Notes under the pieces: generated by a model
Database searches by the model: none
What the model was told of the DNA's origin: nothing
The model's input: the letters and a program-made list of their open reading frames with translations, nothing else
Part shown: in pieces, positions 8,607-18,710 of the stretch
Numbering within the stretch: the first letter of the stretch is position 1
How the letters are laid out: every line of letters begins with the position of its first letter
Program-made: the position numbers and the translations under genes
Source: Nosema muscidifuracis
Taxonomy: Eukaryota; Microsporidia; Nosematidae
Reading direction: 5' to 3'
Assembly (NCBI GenBank): GCA_028335825.1
Contig: JAIOKI010000019.1
Coordinates: 124,001-188,000, forward strand
DNA length: 64,000 nucleotides

Positions 8607-10157
8607 CTATTCTAAGTAACTAAATGATATTTTTTCTATCTTTCCTTCTTTGTCATTTGTTGCGAAGAATTCTTGTAACCTAGGCATATTCATAAATTCT
8701 TCTTTCCATTCTCTTTTAAAATCACAATTAATAAACGTAATATCTTCTAATGTTTCGATTTTCTTAATTTGATTGATAATTTTAGGTGTTAGTTTAATAC
8801 CTTGAAAATTCAGTATTTTTAATTTAGGTATATCCAGATTAAATTCTAGTTGATTATCAAATACTAAAGAATCTTTAATAATCAGTGTTTCTAAACATTT
8901 TAGGTTTGAAATATTGCTAAGATCACATCCTCTTAAATCACAGTTTTTAATATGAAGATCGGTAAAATGAGTATATTGGCTAAAAAAATTGAAAAAATCG
9001 GGGTTAAATTTAGAATTTGTAGCTACGAATGAATGTCTACTAGATTTGTTGGTTAAATGACTCATATAAGGAAACAAATTATTTAAATCAGATTCAAAAT
9101 GACAACCAACAAATTCTATTTTTGATAAAGTAGATGACATCAGAGCACAAAAAATATCAATATTCGATATTTTTTTATTGTACAAACAAATTTCATTGAG
9201 TTTTTTCATTTTAGAAATTTCAATTAAATTTTTAGTTTCAAGATTTGTATTATTAAATCCCAATACTTCTATACTTTTTATACTGTATAGCGTATTATAT
9301 TCTTTTTCTGTTAAGATACATAAATTAAATTCCAATTCTATAATGAAATTTCTTTCCTGTAATCTTTCAAGGATATTAGAGTATTTATCAGGTACAGGTA
9401 GTGATGTTACTTCATCAATTAAATCAAAAACAATAATATCTACTAAATAATTATCATAAAAATTTTCTATTACATATATATCTTCAAATCCTAAAACATT
9501 ACCAAACCACGTAATTATTTTCATATGTTTTCTTTCTTGATCAAAATTATTGAAATGTTTGTAATAAGAAATTCTTACTTCTTTCAAATCTAACCAATTT
9601 TGTCCTTCATATATTGTAATATAAGCATTTTTTTTTTCAATTCTTATACAAAAATTTTTATCTACCAATCTTAAATAATTTTCAAATAATTTTTCTAATA
9701 CATTTTTATAAACTTGTAATTCTTCTATATCTTTATCAGTTAAAGTAAGATTATTATTAAATATATTGTCTTTAATTATTTTCGATATAATTTCAAAAAT
9801 TTTATTATCGTCTAACTTTAAAAAATTAATTAATCTAATTAGGCCAATTAACGATTTAAAATTAAGATGATAGACTTCAATTAAATTTAGTTTCTTCATA
9901 AAATCGGAATATCCTTCAGTATAACAATAAATGATTTCATACAAAAGATCGAAATATAATTTAGATGTATCTAATAAATTATCATTATGTAAATATTCAA
10001 ATATTGTCTTAGAATTTTTAATTAACAAATTTGAAGACTTATAATTTCCTATCAACCCGTCTCTAAATTTTATTTTTAAGATCTTATTATCTAATTCAGT
10101 ATCTTCACATCTTTGTTCAATAAACCATATAAAAACATTAGCAAATAATTTTAACAT
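8607..10157 (-). CDS. Leucine-rich-repeat protein with degenerate BTB-like N-terminal half (paralogue 1)
   Basis: 516 residues. The first 160 or so (KILKIKFRDG..., then KTIFEYLH..., then helices) have the layout of a much-diverged BTB/Skp1-like fold; this is inference from pattern. From about residue 260 irregular leucine-rich repeats follow, with phrases such as LKCLETLIIKDSLVF, LKILNFQGIKLTP and LEDITFINCDF spaced 23-28 residues apart. It shares layout and phrases (WFGxVL, IExF, QxRN) with the next gene at 10755-12194, so the two are tandem paralogues. CCC (GTAACCCTCTATG) marks the start. Lineage-specific LRR families are common in microsporidia and may bind host proteins; the role is unknown. 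Confidence 0.85.
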   Translation of the reverse strand: MLKLFANVFIWFIEQRCEDTELDNKILKIKFRDGLIGNYKSSNLLIKNSKTIFEYLHNDNLLDTSKLYFDLLYEIIYCYTEGYSDFMKKLNLIEVYHLNFKSLIGLIRLINFLKLDDNKIFEIISKIIKDNIFNNNLTLTDKDIEELQVYKNVLEKLFENYLRLVDKNFCIRIEKKNAYITIYEGQNWLDLKEVRISYYKHFNNFDQERKHMKIITWFGNVLGFEDIYVIENFYDNYLVDIIVFDLIDEVTSLPVPDKYSNILERLQERNFIIELEFNLCILTEKEYNTLYSIKSIEVLGFNNTNLETKNLIEISKMKKLNEICLYNKKISNIDIFCALMSSTLSKIEFVGCHFESDLNNLFPYMSHLTNKSSRHSFVATNSKFNPDFFNFFSQYTHFTDLHIKNCDLRGCDLSNISNLKCLETLIIKDSLVFDNQLEFNLDIPKLKILNFQGIKLTPKIINQIKKIETLEDITFINCDFKREWKEEFMNMPRLQEFFATNDKEGKIEKISFSYLE

Positions 10158-10754
10158 AGAGGGTTACTCAAAAAGTTTAAAAATCAAAAAAAAGCAATTT
10201 TTTAATTTTCTTTTTTAGTATTTCGAAGAGTTTAATTAATTTTTGAATATTAAATATTTTTCTAAATTTTTTCAAAAAGGTTAATTAAAAGTTTTTAGCA
10301 AATTACTAAAAAATAAAGTTAAAAAATAATTAATATTTATAATATTTAAAAAATAAAGTTATAAAATGATATTTTTATAATATCTAAAAAGTATAGGAAA
10401 TAATTAATATTTTTATAATATCTATAAAGTATAGGAAATAATTAATATTTATAATATCTAAAAAGTATAGGAAATAATAAATATTTATAATATTTAAGAA
10501 ATAATTAATATTTATAATATCTAAAAAGTATAGGAAATGATTAATATTTATAATAATTTTATTTTTATATCGTTAGGAATTTTATTTAATTATTTTTCAT
10601 TAATAAAAAATACTTTAATTTAAGTCAGTTATTATTCTAATGTATGTATTAGTAAATAATAATTTTATTTTTATACTATCAACTTTTGGATTGTTTTTTA
10701 TAAAGAGAAATTTCAATAAAGGCATTTTTTTAAATTCATATAAAAATATAATTT
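10158..10754. repeat. Intergenic gap with a 34-base tandem repeat at about 10335-10555
   Basis: Imperfect units of TAGGAAATAATTAATATT followed by TATAATATCTAAAAAG occur about six times between 10335 and 10555. The rest of the 597-base gap between the two LRR paralogues is plain A/T-rich sequence with no other signal. Confidence 0.75.
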
Positions 10755-12194
10755 CTAAATACAATCATTAATACGAAGTTCTACAAGAGAATGAAGTTTT
10801 TTAAATTGTTCTAATATATGAGAATTTAGTTTAGTTCCTGATATATCTAGATAATTCAATTCAGGTAAGTTAATTTCAAAATTTAATTTATCTGATGATA
10901 TGTAACTTTTATTAAATAGTAGACTTTTTAATTTTTCTAATCTAAAAATATAACTAACATTACATTCACTAATATCACATTTAAAAAACATAATCTTTGA
11001 TATGTCAGTACGATTTTCAAAAATTTTAAAATAATCAAAATCAAATTTACTTTCAACAGCTTTGAATGATATTTTAGATTTTTTCTTTTCGAAATATTTT
11101 TCTAATACTTCTATCGATTTAAAGTGACAATTTTTAAAACAAATTTGTTTTAAAGTAGAAATTTCCATCATATAATATAAATCCAAAGAAGATATTTCTG
11201 TATTCAAGATATTTAAATCTGATAAAATTTTTAAATTACATATTTTTTTAAGATTAATATTTTGAAAATTTATATCTGATAATGTTAGCATTTTAAGATT
11301 CGTTATATTGAATATTTTATCAAATTCTATATTTGTTAAAAAACAATTTATAATTTTAAGTGAATAAATTGAATTTCTCTTTTGGATATCAGTAAGAATA
11401 CTAAAATATCTATTTTCTTTATAAACAGATTCTTCTTTATCAAATAAAATGAAATTTATAATTGAATGATAAGTAAATTTTTCAATTTTTAATAATTCAT
11501 TATAATTTAATACTCTTCCAAACCACATTATCGTTAAATAAAGTTTAGTTTCATCGTTTAATTTATCAGAATATTTAATCGATAAAAAGTTTATATTGTA
11601 TGTTATTATTGTCATATAAGATACATCTAACCAATTCTTATTTTGTTCGTATAAATAAACTCTTTTGTTGTCAATCATCATAACAAAGCTTTTATTTAAA
11701 ATTCTGAAACATTCATAAAATAATTTATCAATTACATAGTTATAATATTGTAAAATTTCTATCTCTTTATCTGTAAAGAATGAATCTTTAAGAATAATGT
11801 CTTTAATTATTTTTGATGCTAATGATTTATATATATATTTATCATTTTCTTCTATCATCAGAAAATCAATAAGAGAAATTATATCTATTAATATATCAAT
11901 ATTAAGAGATAAATCATTTTTATCGTTCATAAGTTTATAAACATAATCGAATACATCTTTATCATAATCTTTTAATACTATTAAATTTGAATCGTTCCAA
12001 TTTTCAAGATCAACACCTATTCTTTCAGATTTTTGTATCAAAGGATTTGATTTAGCATATCTAGAAATTTTATCGTTATGAAAAATTATCCTTACTGTTT
12101 TCTCTTTAACAATTTTTTCTATAAACAACCAATTTTGATTATAAATCCAATATATTGGAATCAAAACATAATTCAAGAGAGTGTAAATAAACAT
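10755..12194 (-). CDS. Leucine-rich-repeat protein with degenerate BTB-like N-terminal half (paralogue 2)
   Basis: 479 residues, a tandem paralogue of the gene at 8607-10157. The two share order and phrases: an N-terminal hydrophobic start, TVRIIFHNDK against KILKIKFRDG, helices near 90-165, NWLD, then IMWFGRVL and KIEKF, then QKRN, then leucine-rich repeats (LKMLTLSDINFQN, LSDLNILNTEIS, LNYLDISGTKLN). Its C terminus is shorter and ends within a repeat (ELRINDCI). The first 25 residues are hydrophobic and aromatic and could be a signal anchor. Only CC is seen before the start. Confidence 0.82.
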   Translation of the reverse strand: MFIYTLLNYVLIPIYWIYNQNWLFIEKIVKEKTVRIIFHNDKISRYAKSNPLIQKSERIGVDLENWNDSNLIVLKDYDKDVFDYVYKLMNDKNDLSLNIDILIDIISLIDFLMIEENDKYIYKSLASKIIKDIILKDSFFTDKEIEILQYYNYVIDKLFYECFRILNKSFVMMIDNKRVYLYEQNKNWLDVSYMTIITYNINFLSIKYSDKLNDETKLYLTIMWFGRVLNYNELLKIEKFTYHSIINFILFDKEESVYKENRYFSILTDIQKRNSIYSLKIINCFLTNIEFDKIFNITNLKMLTLSDINFQNINLKKICNLKILSDLNILNTEISSLDLYYMMEISTLKQICFKNCHFKSIEVLEKYFEKKKSKISFKAVESKFDFDYFKIFENRTDISKIMFFKCDISECNVSYIFRLEKLKSLLFNKSYISSDKLNFEINLPELNYLDISGTKLNSHILEQFKKLHSLVELRINDCI

Positions 12195-12552
12195 TAATAT
12201 TGGAATTATAATTTTTTTTAAATACTTTTTTTTAATTTAAAATGGAGGTAAAATAACACAACTTAATTTAGTCAATAAAATTTATATTGAAATTGTAAAC
12301 AAGTTATATGTATTAAAAATAATAAATATTTCTAATTATTAATTTTCTTTACCATTTGTGACTAATAAAATAAAATAATGACGAAAAAAAGAAATTTATA
12401 TTTGGAGGGAATTTTACGTTTAATAAAAATTTTATCATATTTCTAAGTTTAAACGAATCAATTACCAATAATAAAATAATCTAATAAACTTATTAAGTAG
12501 ATTATTGTTATAGATTTTATATTAAATTAATGAAACTATTATATAGTCATAT

Positions 12553-12777
12553 AAAACAATAACTAAAATAACTGAAATATTTTATAACTATGTTTGAAGG
12601 TTTACTAAAGAAGAGGACTAATACAAAACAATAACTATGTAAATGAAATATTTTATAACTATGTTTGAAAGTTTACTAAAGAAGAAGACTAATACAAAAC
12701 AATAACTAGTGTAACTGAAATATTTTATAACTATGTTTGAAGGTTTACTAAAGAAGAGGACTAATATAAAACAATAT
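12553..12777. repeat. 72-base tandem repeat, three copies plus a partial fourth
   Basis: Units start with AAAACAATAACTA at 12553, 12625 and 12697, and a partial copy starts at 12769. Each unit carries GAAATATTTTATAACTATG and TTTACTAAAGAAGA. Copies differ at only a few positions, so the duplication is recent. Confidence 0.92.
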
Positions 12778-13309
12778 TATTTGATATTATTTTCAATATT
12801 AGTGTTGTATCTGCTAAAAGATACTACAAAAAAAACAAGTAAAATTGAAAAGAATAATTTCAGGGTATTTTCTTTTCATAAATTATATTGAAGAGATCTA
12901 AAATAAATTGAGTTTTAATAATGACATAGAATAAAAAAACTTCAACCAGATTTGATAAAGAATATAAATTATTTTATTATTAAACGTTAAATATTTTATA
13001 TAAATTTTTTGTATGAATTTGCTAGTAAAAAACTACTTCAAAAAAGCTTCAAAAAATATTTATTTAATTTTAAGCACGATTTCTGAATGTTAAAATGAAT
13101 TTGTGACTACCATTAATTAGATATGTGGTATATATAATTGGTAAAATGTGATAAGATTAAATAATGAAAGAAACATAGTATTTAAATGATTTTATTAATT
13201 TAAATTAAAATATTTATAAAAATTATATTATTGATATTTTTTACTTTCTATTTTAAGAAAAAATATACTAGAATCTAATAAAATGATTGATATTAAAATC
13301 TTACATAGA

Positions 13310-13495
13310 TAAAGTACATTCCTGTTTTAATCAGAAAAACTTTAACTAGTCTATATAAAAAGTTTATTTTTAACACCTAATAATAAAGTACATTCCTGTT
13401 TTAATCAGAAAACTTAAGCTATTATATCTAAAAAGTTTATTTTTAACACCTAATAATAAATTAAATTCCTGTTTTAATCAGAAAAACTTAAGCTA
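13310..13495. repeat. About 72-base tandem repeat, two to three copies
   Basis: The word ATTCCTGTTTTAATCAGAAAA recurs at about 13318, 13391 and 13465, with AAAAGTTTATTTTTAACACC between copies. Copies differ by small substitutions and indels. Confidence 0.88.
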
Positions 13496-14320
13496 TTATA
13501 TTATAAACAAAAGTTTTACAATTATTATAAAATGAATCATAATTACTTATTTTTTGATTAAACACTTAAAATCGAATTATTTCATAATTTAATTGTATTT
13601 TGAAGATTAACTAACAATATCATAAGTAAATTTAATGTAATTTTAATTATAAAAACAAATGTTTGATTAATCATTAAAGATAAAATATATCTTTTTCTAA
13701 GATTCTTATACATCATGAAATGATTCATATTTATTTTTGTTCAACAGTTAAATATTTTTAAAAATTTAAATATTCAAAAATCAGTATAAAAATATCGAAT
13801 AAAAATTTTTGAATAGGTTAAAGAGTGTGGGTATTTTCAGTGGTAATCATAGCATAACAAAAAATAAAAAAATAAATAGTTATTTTTTAAATATACTAAT
13901 ATTTCATATTAAAACTTTCCTCTTTTTCATAGTATCCTGAGAAAAGTAATTTTATCAAATAAATATTGCAATGAAGTTTATTTATTTCTCTTAGTAAATG
14001 TTTGTAAAAAATTTATCATTTATATTAACTCGTATCGAAATATTAAAATACATAAAGTGAATTGCCAAAAGAAGACTTATTTTTATTTAAAAATACTTTG
14101 TATTTCGAAAAAGATTTTATACGAGCGCATATTGAACTTAAAGATCTCTTCTTATTCCTTAGAAAAAAATTAGTATGTAGTTTTATATAAACAATGTACT
14201 CAATGAGTCAGTTTTTAATAAATTATTAAATTAAATTTTAAACAAACAAATATTATGATAGATAAAATTTTTATAAAATATTAAAATACACAAAACATAA
14301 GAATAATTTTTTTTAGTAGA

Positions 14321-15667
14321 CTAAATGTTTAATTGTTGATTTTCGGCAGATTTAGCTCTCTTATTTTTCTTCCTATTTTGAATAAACTTATAGAAACCAA
14401 TTAACAAAACTCCAATAAATCCACCTATACTTCCAATAACTTCCATATATTCCATTGTATCATAATTCAAACCTTCAATAGCTCCAGATATAGCATTTTC
14501 ATTTAAACATTTAACAGAATTATCTTCGACATTAATAAATTTTTCGTTTCCTGTAAAATTTTTTGGATCAAATGTATCAACTTGCGAATTTATAATACTG
14601 CCAGAAAAATCATCCAATTTTGAAATATCTTCTTGAAAAAGACTAGAATGACTTTTATCTGCAAGGTAGTTTACATTAATATCCGATCCTATATAAATAT
14701 ATGGATTTTCACCGTTTATCAAATTGTCCTTATTTTCTTCTGTAGAAACAATTTCTCTTTTATTTCTTGTCATATCATAATCGATTGTGTCATATTTAAA
14801 TGACTCATCTTTTAAATCATTATCATACAAATCTTTTATACCATCAAACTTATATAAATTTTCAACAAATTTAGTATTAGGCATATCGTAAATAGATTCA
14901 ATCACCTCATTATTAGTATCAAAATCCTTATTTTCATTTTTCAAATTAATATTCATTTCTAATTTAGGGGGATTAATGGTACTAAATAAATAATTAGCAT
15001 CACCAGTATTGTTTACTTTATCAAAATCCTTATTTTCAGTTTTCAAATTAATATCCATTTCTAATTTAGGGGGATTAATGGTACTAAATAAATAATTAGC
15101 ATCACCAGTATTGTTTACTTTATCAAAATCCTTATTTTCAGTATCCAAATTAATGTTCATATCTAATTTAGGAGGATTAATAGTACTGGATGAATAGTTA
15201 GTATCACCAGTATTATTTACTTTATCAGCATTCTGACATATAAGCTCTTCACGTTTTCCTTCTACATTCAAAACTTCCCTTATAATCTTATTACGACCAC
15301 ATATTCGATTATAAGTATTTAAATGGTTTTCAAACATTCTACGACTCATCTTATCATTACATGTAAATACAATTCCTTCATTGTTTTTAGATATAGTAAA
15401 ACTATTTTCTTTACCTGGTTCGTAATCTAGTATGTATGATCCTTCACAACAATCCCATAGAGATGTATTAATAGTTATTTGATTCCAGCATTTAATAATT
15501 TCGCTGCATTTAACTTCTTCATCAGTACACTTATCTTTATATGATTTCTTACATTTTTCATTATTAGACTCTGTACAATTACTATTATTCACAATACAAT
15601 AATCATTTTTAGATTTTTCATATATTTCACACTTTTTACTTGCTAGTATTATTGATATATAAAACAT
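14321..15667 (-). CDS. Predicted type I surface protein with Cys-rich ectodomain and 34-residue repeats
   Basis: 448 residues, family not recognised. A short hydrophobic N terminus (MFYISIILAS) may be a signal peptide. Residues 13-145 contain about 14 cysteines. Residues 148-249 are three tandem 34-residue units beginning DKVNNTGD and carrying STINPPKL. A polar acidic stalk follows, then a transmembrane helix at about 409-429 (VIGSIGGFIGVLLIGFYKF), then a basic tail (QNRKKNKRAK). This is the layout of a cell-surface protein with a disulphide-rich outer domain. Several NxT/NxS sites are present. CCC (CAACCCTTTTAAATG) fixes the start. It sits between ORF-poor stretches in the accessory island, so a host-facing role is a reasonable guess. 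Confidence 0.85.
   Translation of the reverse strand: MFYISIILASKKCEIYEKSKNDYCIVNNSNCTESNNEKCKKSYKDKCTDEEVKCSEIIKCWNQITINTSLWDCCEGSYILDYEPGKENSFTISKNNEGIVFTCNDKMSRRMFENHLNTYNRICGRNKIIREVLNVEGKREELICQNADKVNNTGDTNYSSSTINPPKLDMNINLDTENKDFDKVNNTGDANYLFSTINPPKLEMDINLKTENKDFDKVNNTGDANYLFSTINPPKLEMNINLKNENKDFDTNNEVIESIYDMPNTKFVENLYKFDGIKDLYDNDLKDESFKYDTIDYDMTRNKREIVSTEENKDNLINGENPYIYIGSDINVNYLADKSHSSLFQEDISKLDDFSGSIINSQVDTFDPKNFTGNEKFINVEDNSVKCLNENAISGAIEGLNYDTMEYMEVIGSIGGFIGVLLIGFYKFIQNRKKNKRAKSAENQQLNI
14921..15226 (-). repeat. Coding minisatellite: three 102-base units in the surface protein
   Basis: Three in-frame units of 102 bases encode residues 148-249 of the surface protein. The two units nearest its C terminus are nearly identical in DNA, while the first has more changes. 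A period divisible by three keeps the frame open, so copy number could vary between strains. Confidence 0.93.
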
Positions 15668-18512
15668 TTAAAAGGGTTGATGTATGATTTTTTTTAATTA
15701 AAATTAATTAATAATTAAGATAAAAAAATATTTATGGGTTAATGATTATAAAAGTAAACTTATTTAATATATTGTTTTTATCTTAATTATTAATTAATAT
15801 TTGATAGTTAGCATAGATATTTGTATTATATCTAAACTAGAAAATAATATCATTATTTTTAATATGTTTTGTAAGAGTTAAAAATATTTCATAACTATTT
15901 TTCAGGTAAATATTTAAACTAGAAAATAATATCATTATTTTTAATATGTTTTGTAAGAGTTAAAAATATTTCATAACTATTTTTTAGGTAAATTATAAAG
16001 TTTATAAAACTATATATAAACACTTTATTTTTTCTTTTTGCCTAATTTCTTTCGATTTATATTAATTAAAAAATATGCATTTTTGATTGCATAAGAAATT
16101 TTTTACATCATTAAATAAAAAATATTCATTTTTTTAGAAATCTAATGTAGACAAAATAAAAAAAATAGATTTTTATGTTAAATTATTTGATGAATATTAG
16201 ACAAAACATGAGAAAAATTTATGAAGTAATTAAATACACGAAAATTATTTAAATAGAGTAATTTTCAAATATTAGATTTATAAAATCTTATGAGATGATC
16301 TTTATATTTCATATTGAATTTAGTAATAGATAAAATTATAAGACTGTTTCTATTAAATAACTTATAACGATTAAGTTTAAGATTAAAATTGATAGTTTCA
16401 ACAAGAATTTTATTTAAAGCTTAAAAGTTCATAATATTATTTTTTGTAGTTTAGAAAATTAAAGATGGAGTATAAAAGACTATCAGAAGATATTAAAATA
16501 AATTATTATCTGATATTGTAAATTTATTGATCAAATCAAACAGGAGACAATTATAAGTTCAGACCATATAATTAATGTAACATTAAAAAAGGGATATTAA
16601 CTTTTAAATATTAATTTTATAAAAATAATAATAATTTATTATAAGAAACCTCGATTTTATATTTAAATTAAAAACTTTAATATTTTTTACATTTTATTTT
16701 TCTAGGCTTATGCTTCTTGATAGGTTCGGTATTAATTAATTTATAAATTATTTTTTTAAATATTTTATATAAATAATCATGAAATCAGAGAATAATTTTT
16801 AAAATATTTGTCATAATTTTTACTAACTCAAATCAGACTTCACATCTGATATTTTATTATTTAAACCATTTTAGAATCTAAATCTAAATATACAATTCAC
16901 TTATCAGTGTATTATTATTATTAATAACAAGGTCACATTCTTATCTAAATAAAATATAAATTCTTTTTATTTTTTTGAAAGGTGACTCATTTATTTAAAA
17001 CGTCATCTTAAATTTAAAGGACATAAAGAAGTTATATAACAGAATAACTGACACTTAAATGATAAAAGTTATAATCAAATAACCACACTCAATTTCTATT
17101 TTTATTTATTATTTGTTGACGTGGTTAAATTAAAAAAAATATTTACATGGGTCGGGTTATTTAAAAGAAGAATTTTAAATAGATGAAGTGTGATTCAAAA
17201 ATGAGAAATTGAAGAATGATTTAATATATTAATATTTTAGTTGATTAATTTTAAATAGATGAAGTATGATCTAACAATGAGAAGTTTTAGAATGATTTAA
17301 TATATTGATTTAACAATAGAGATTGTATACATTACAATGAGAAATTGAAGAATGACTTAATATATTAATATTTTAGTTGATTAATTTAACAATGAAGAAT
17401 AGACATTACAATGAGAAATAATTTAATATATTAATATCTTAGTTGATTAATTTTTCTTTGTAAATATATTTTTCTCAAGATTAAAAAAATTTAATCTTTA
17501 ATAATACAACGGGTAAGCATATTTTAATTTATAATTTAATACATAAATGAAGAATTTACTTCGAATATATTTTGTAATGATGAATCAGGTATCATTTTAT
17601 CAAAATTTAGTTGATTTATTTATAAAGACAATCTCAAGTTATTTTATCTTAAAATATTCAGAACAAGATGGTTGTATGTTAAAGTGTAAAACATTGAGTT
17701 TTTATAAAATAAATTCATAGCAGTACTTTTTTCTTATTTTTTAGATATATTTAGTATTGTTTGTTTCTAAAATAAATTCTTAAACCAATAAGAATGGATA
17801 TTAATAGCAATATTTGTGATTAATAACATAACCTACAAGAGAAAGAAAAAAATGATGAAATTTTTTTATAAAAGTAGTATAATAGAGAAAGTTTAACAAA
17901 CATAAATGGTATGTATTAGTAGTAGAGTTTGATAAAAATAATTATTAATAATCTTTAGATTGAAAAATACAAAATATGAGTAATTATTTAAATGATTTTA
18001 AGAATTTAACATTACATAAATATTGAATTATTTTGATCTCGTTTTAAATATTTTTTAATAGAAATTTAGTATTTAATTCAAAGCAATCAGAGTATCTAAT
18101 TAAATTTTCAATGGGATTGTTATGTTCTCAAAAAAAGGTTTAATACTTCATTGTATTGTTAAAATCCTAAGAGAAATACAATACATCTCAAATAAAGAAC
18201 TATTAATTTATTAAAAATAATATTTTTATAAACAAGAGATTCTATCATTTACTATGATATATTTTTTATATATAATATATATATTATTTCTATTGTATTA
18301 AATCTATATTGTATTAATTTCTATTATATATGTTAATTTCTATATTATATATATTACTTCTAATGTAGATATATTAAATTTTTATTGTATTAAATCTATA
18401 TCGTATTAAATCTCTATTTTATATATTAATTTTTATTGATTTACTGTTTCAAATATACTAATAAAACTTACAAAATAACTACCTCATAAAAATATTTACT
18501 TTAATTAATTTA
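15668..18512. other. ORF-poor 2.8 kb gap
   Basis: No frame of coding character is seen. The gap holds an 82-base duplication (15835-15990), repeated words AATGAGAAATTGAAGAATGA and TAATATTTTAGTTGATTAAT between about 17200 and 17450, and a run of TATTAAATCTATAT and TATATATTA words between 18240 and 18440. The remainder is featureless A/T-rich DNA. Confidence 0.55.
15835..15990. repeat. 82-base tandem duplication
   Basis: AACTAGAAAATAATATCATT starts at 15835 and again at 15917. The two copies are almost identical through TTTCATAACTATTTTT, so the duplication is recent. Confidence 0.92.
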
Positions 18513-18710
18513 TTAATGATTTGAATCCAATATTCGTTTTTGAATTAAATTCCTCGCAATTCCATTCATTAAAGGTATGTTACTATCAATTTCACTATGT
18601 CCATGATCAATCAAATATTCTATAAATGTTGGGTGTACACTAGCTAAGTCAATATTTTTTTCAGAGAAAACAACAGAGGAAAATAATTTAAATATGAATA
18701 GAAGTATCAT
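18513..18710 (-). CDS. Hypothetical small secreted protein
   Basis: 65 residues. The N terminus MILLFIFKLFSSVVFSEK has the shape of a signal peptide, leaving a mature part of about 48 mostly polar residues (DLASVHPTFIEYLIDHGHSEI and on). No homology is recognised and no CCC motif precedes the ATG. It is isolated within an ORF-poor stretch, so it may be a real small secreted protein or a remnant of a longer gene. Confidence 0.4.
   Translation of the reverse strand: MILLFIFKLFSSVVFSEKNIDLASVHPTFIEYLIDHGHSEIDSNIPLMNGIARNLIQKRILDSNH

Larger units (their letters stand above)
12195..14320. other. ORF-poor 2.1 kb gap
   Basis: No frame with coding character is visible on either strand. The stretch holds the two tandem arrays listed separately (12553-12777 and 13310-13495) and otherwise A/T-rich sequence. 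It could be decayed gene space, since the neighbours on both sides are fast-evolving family genes. Confidence 0.55.
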
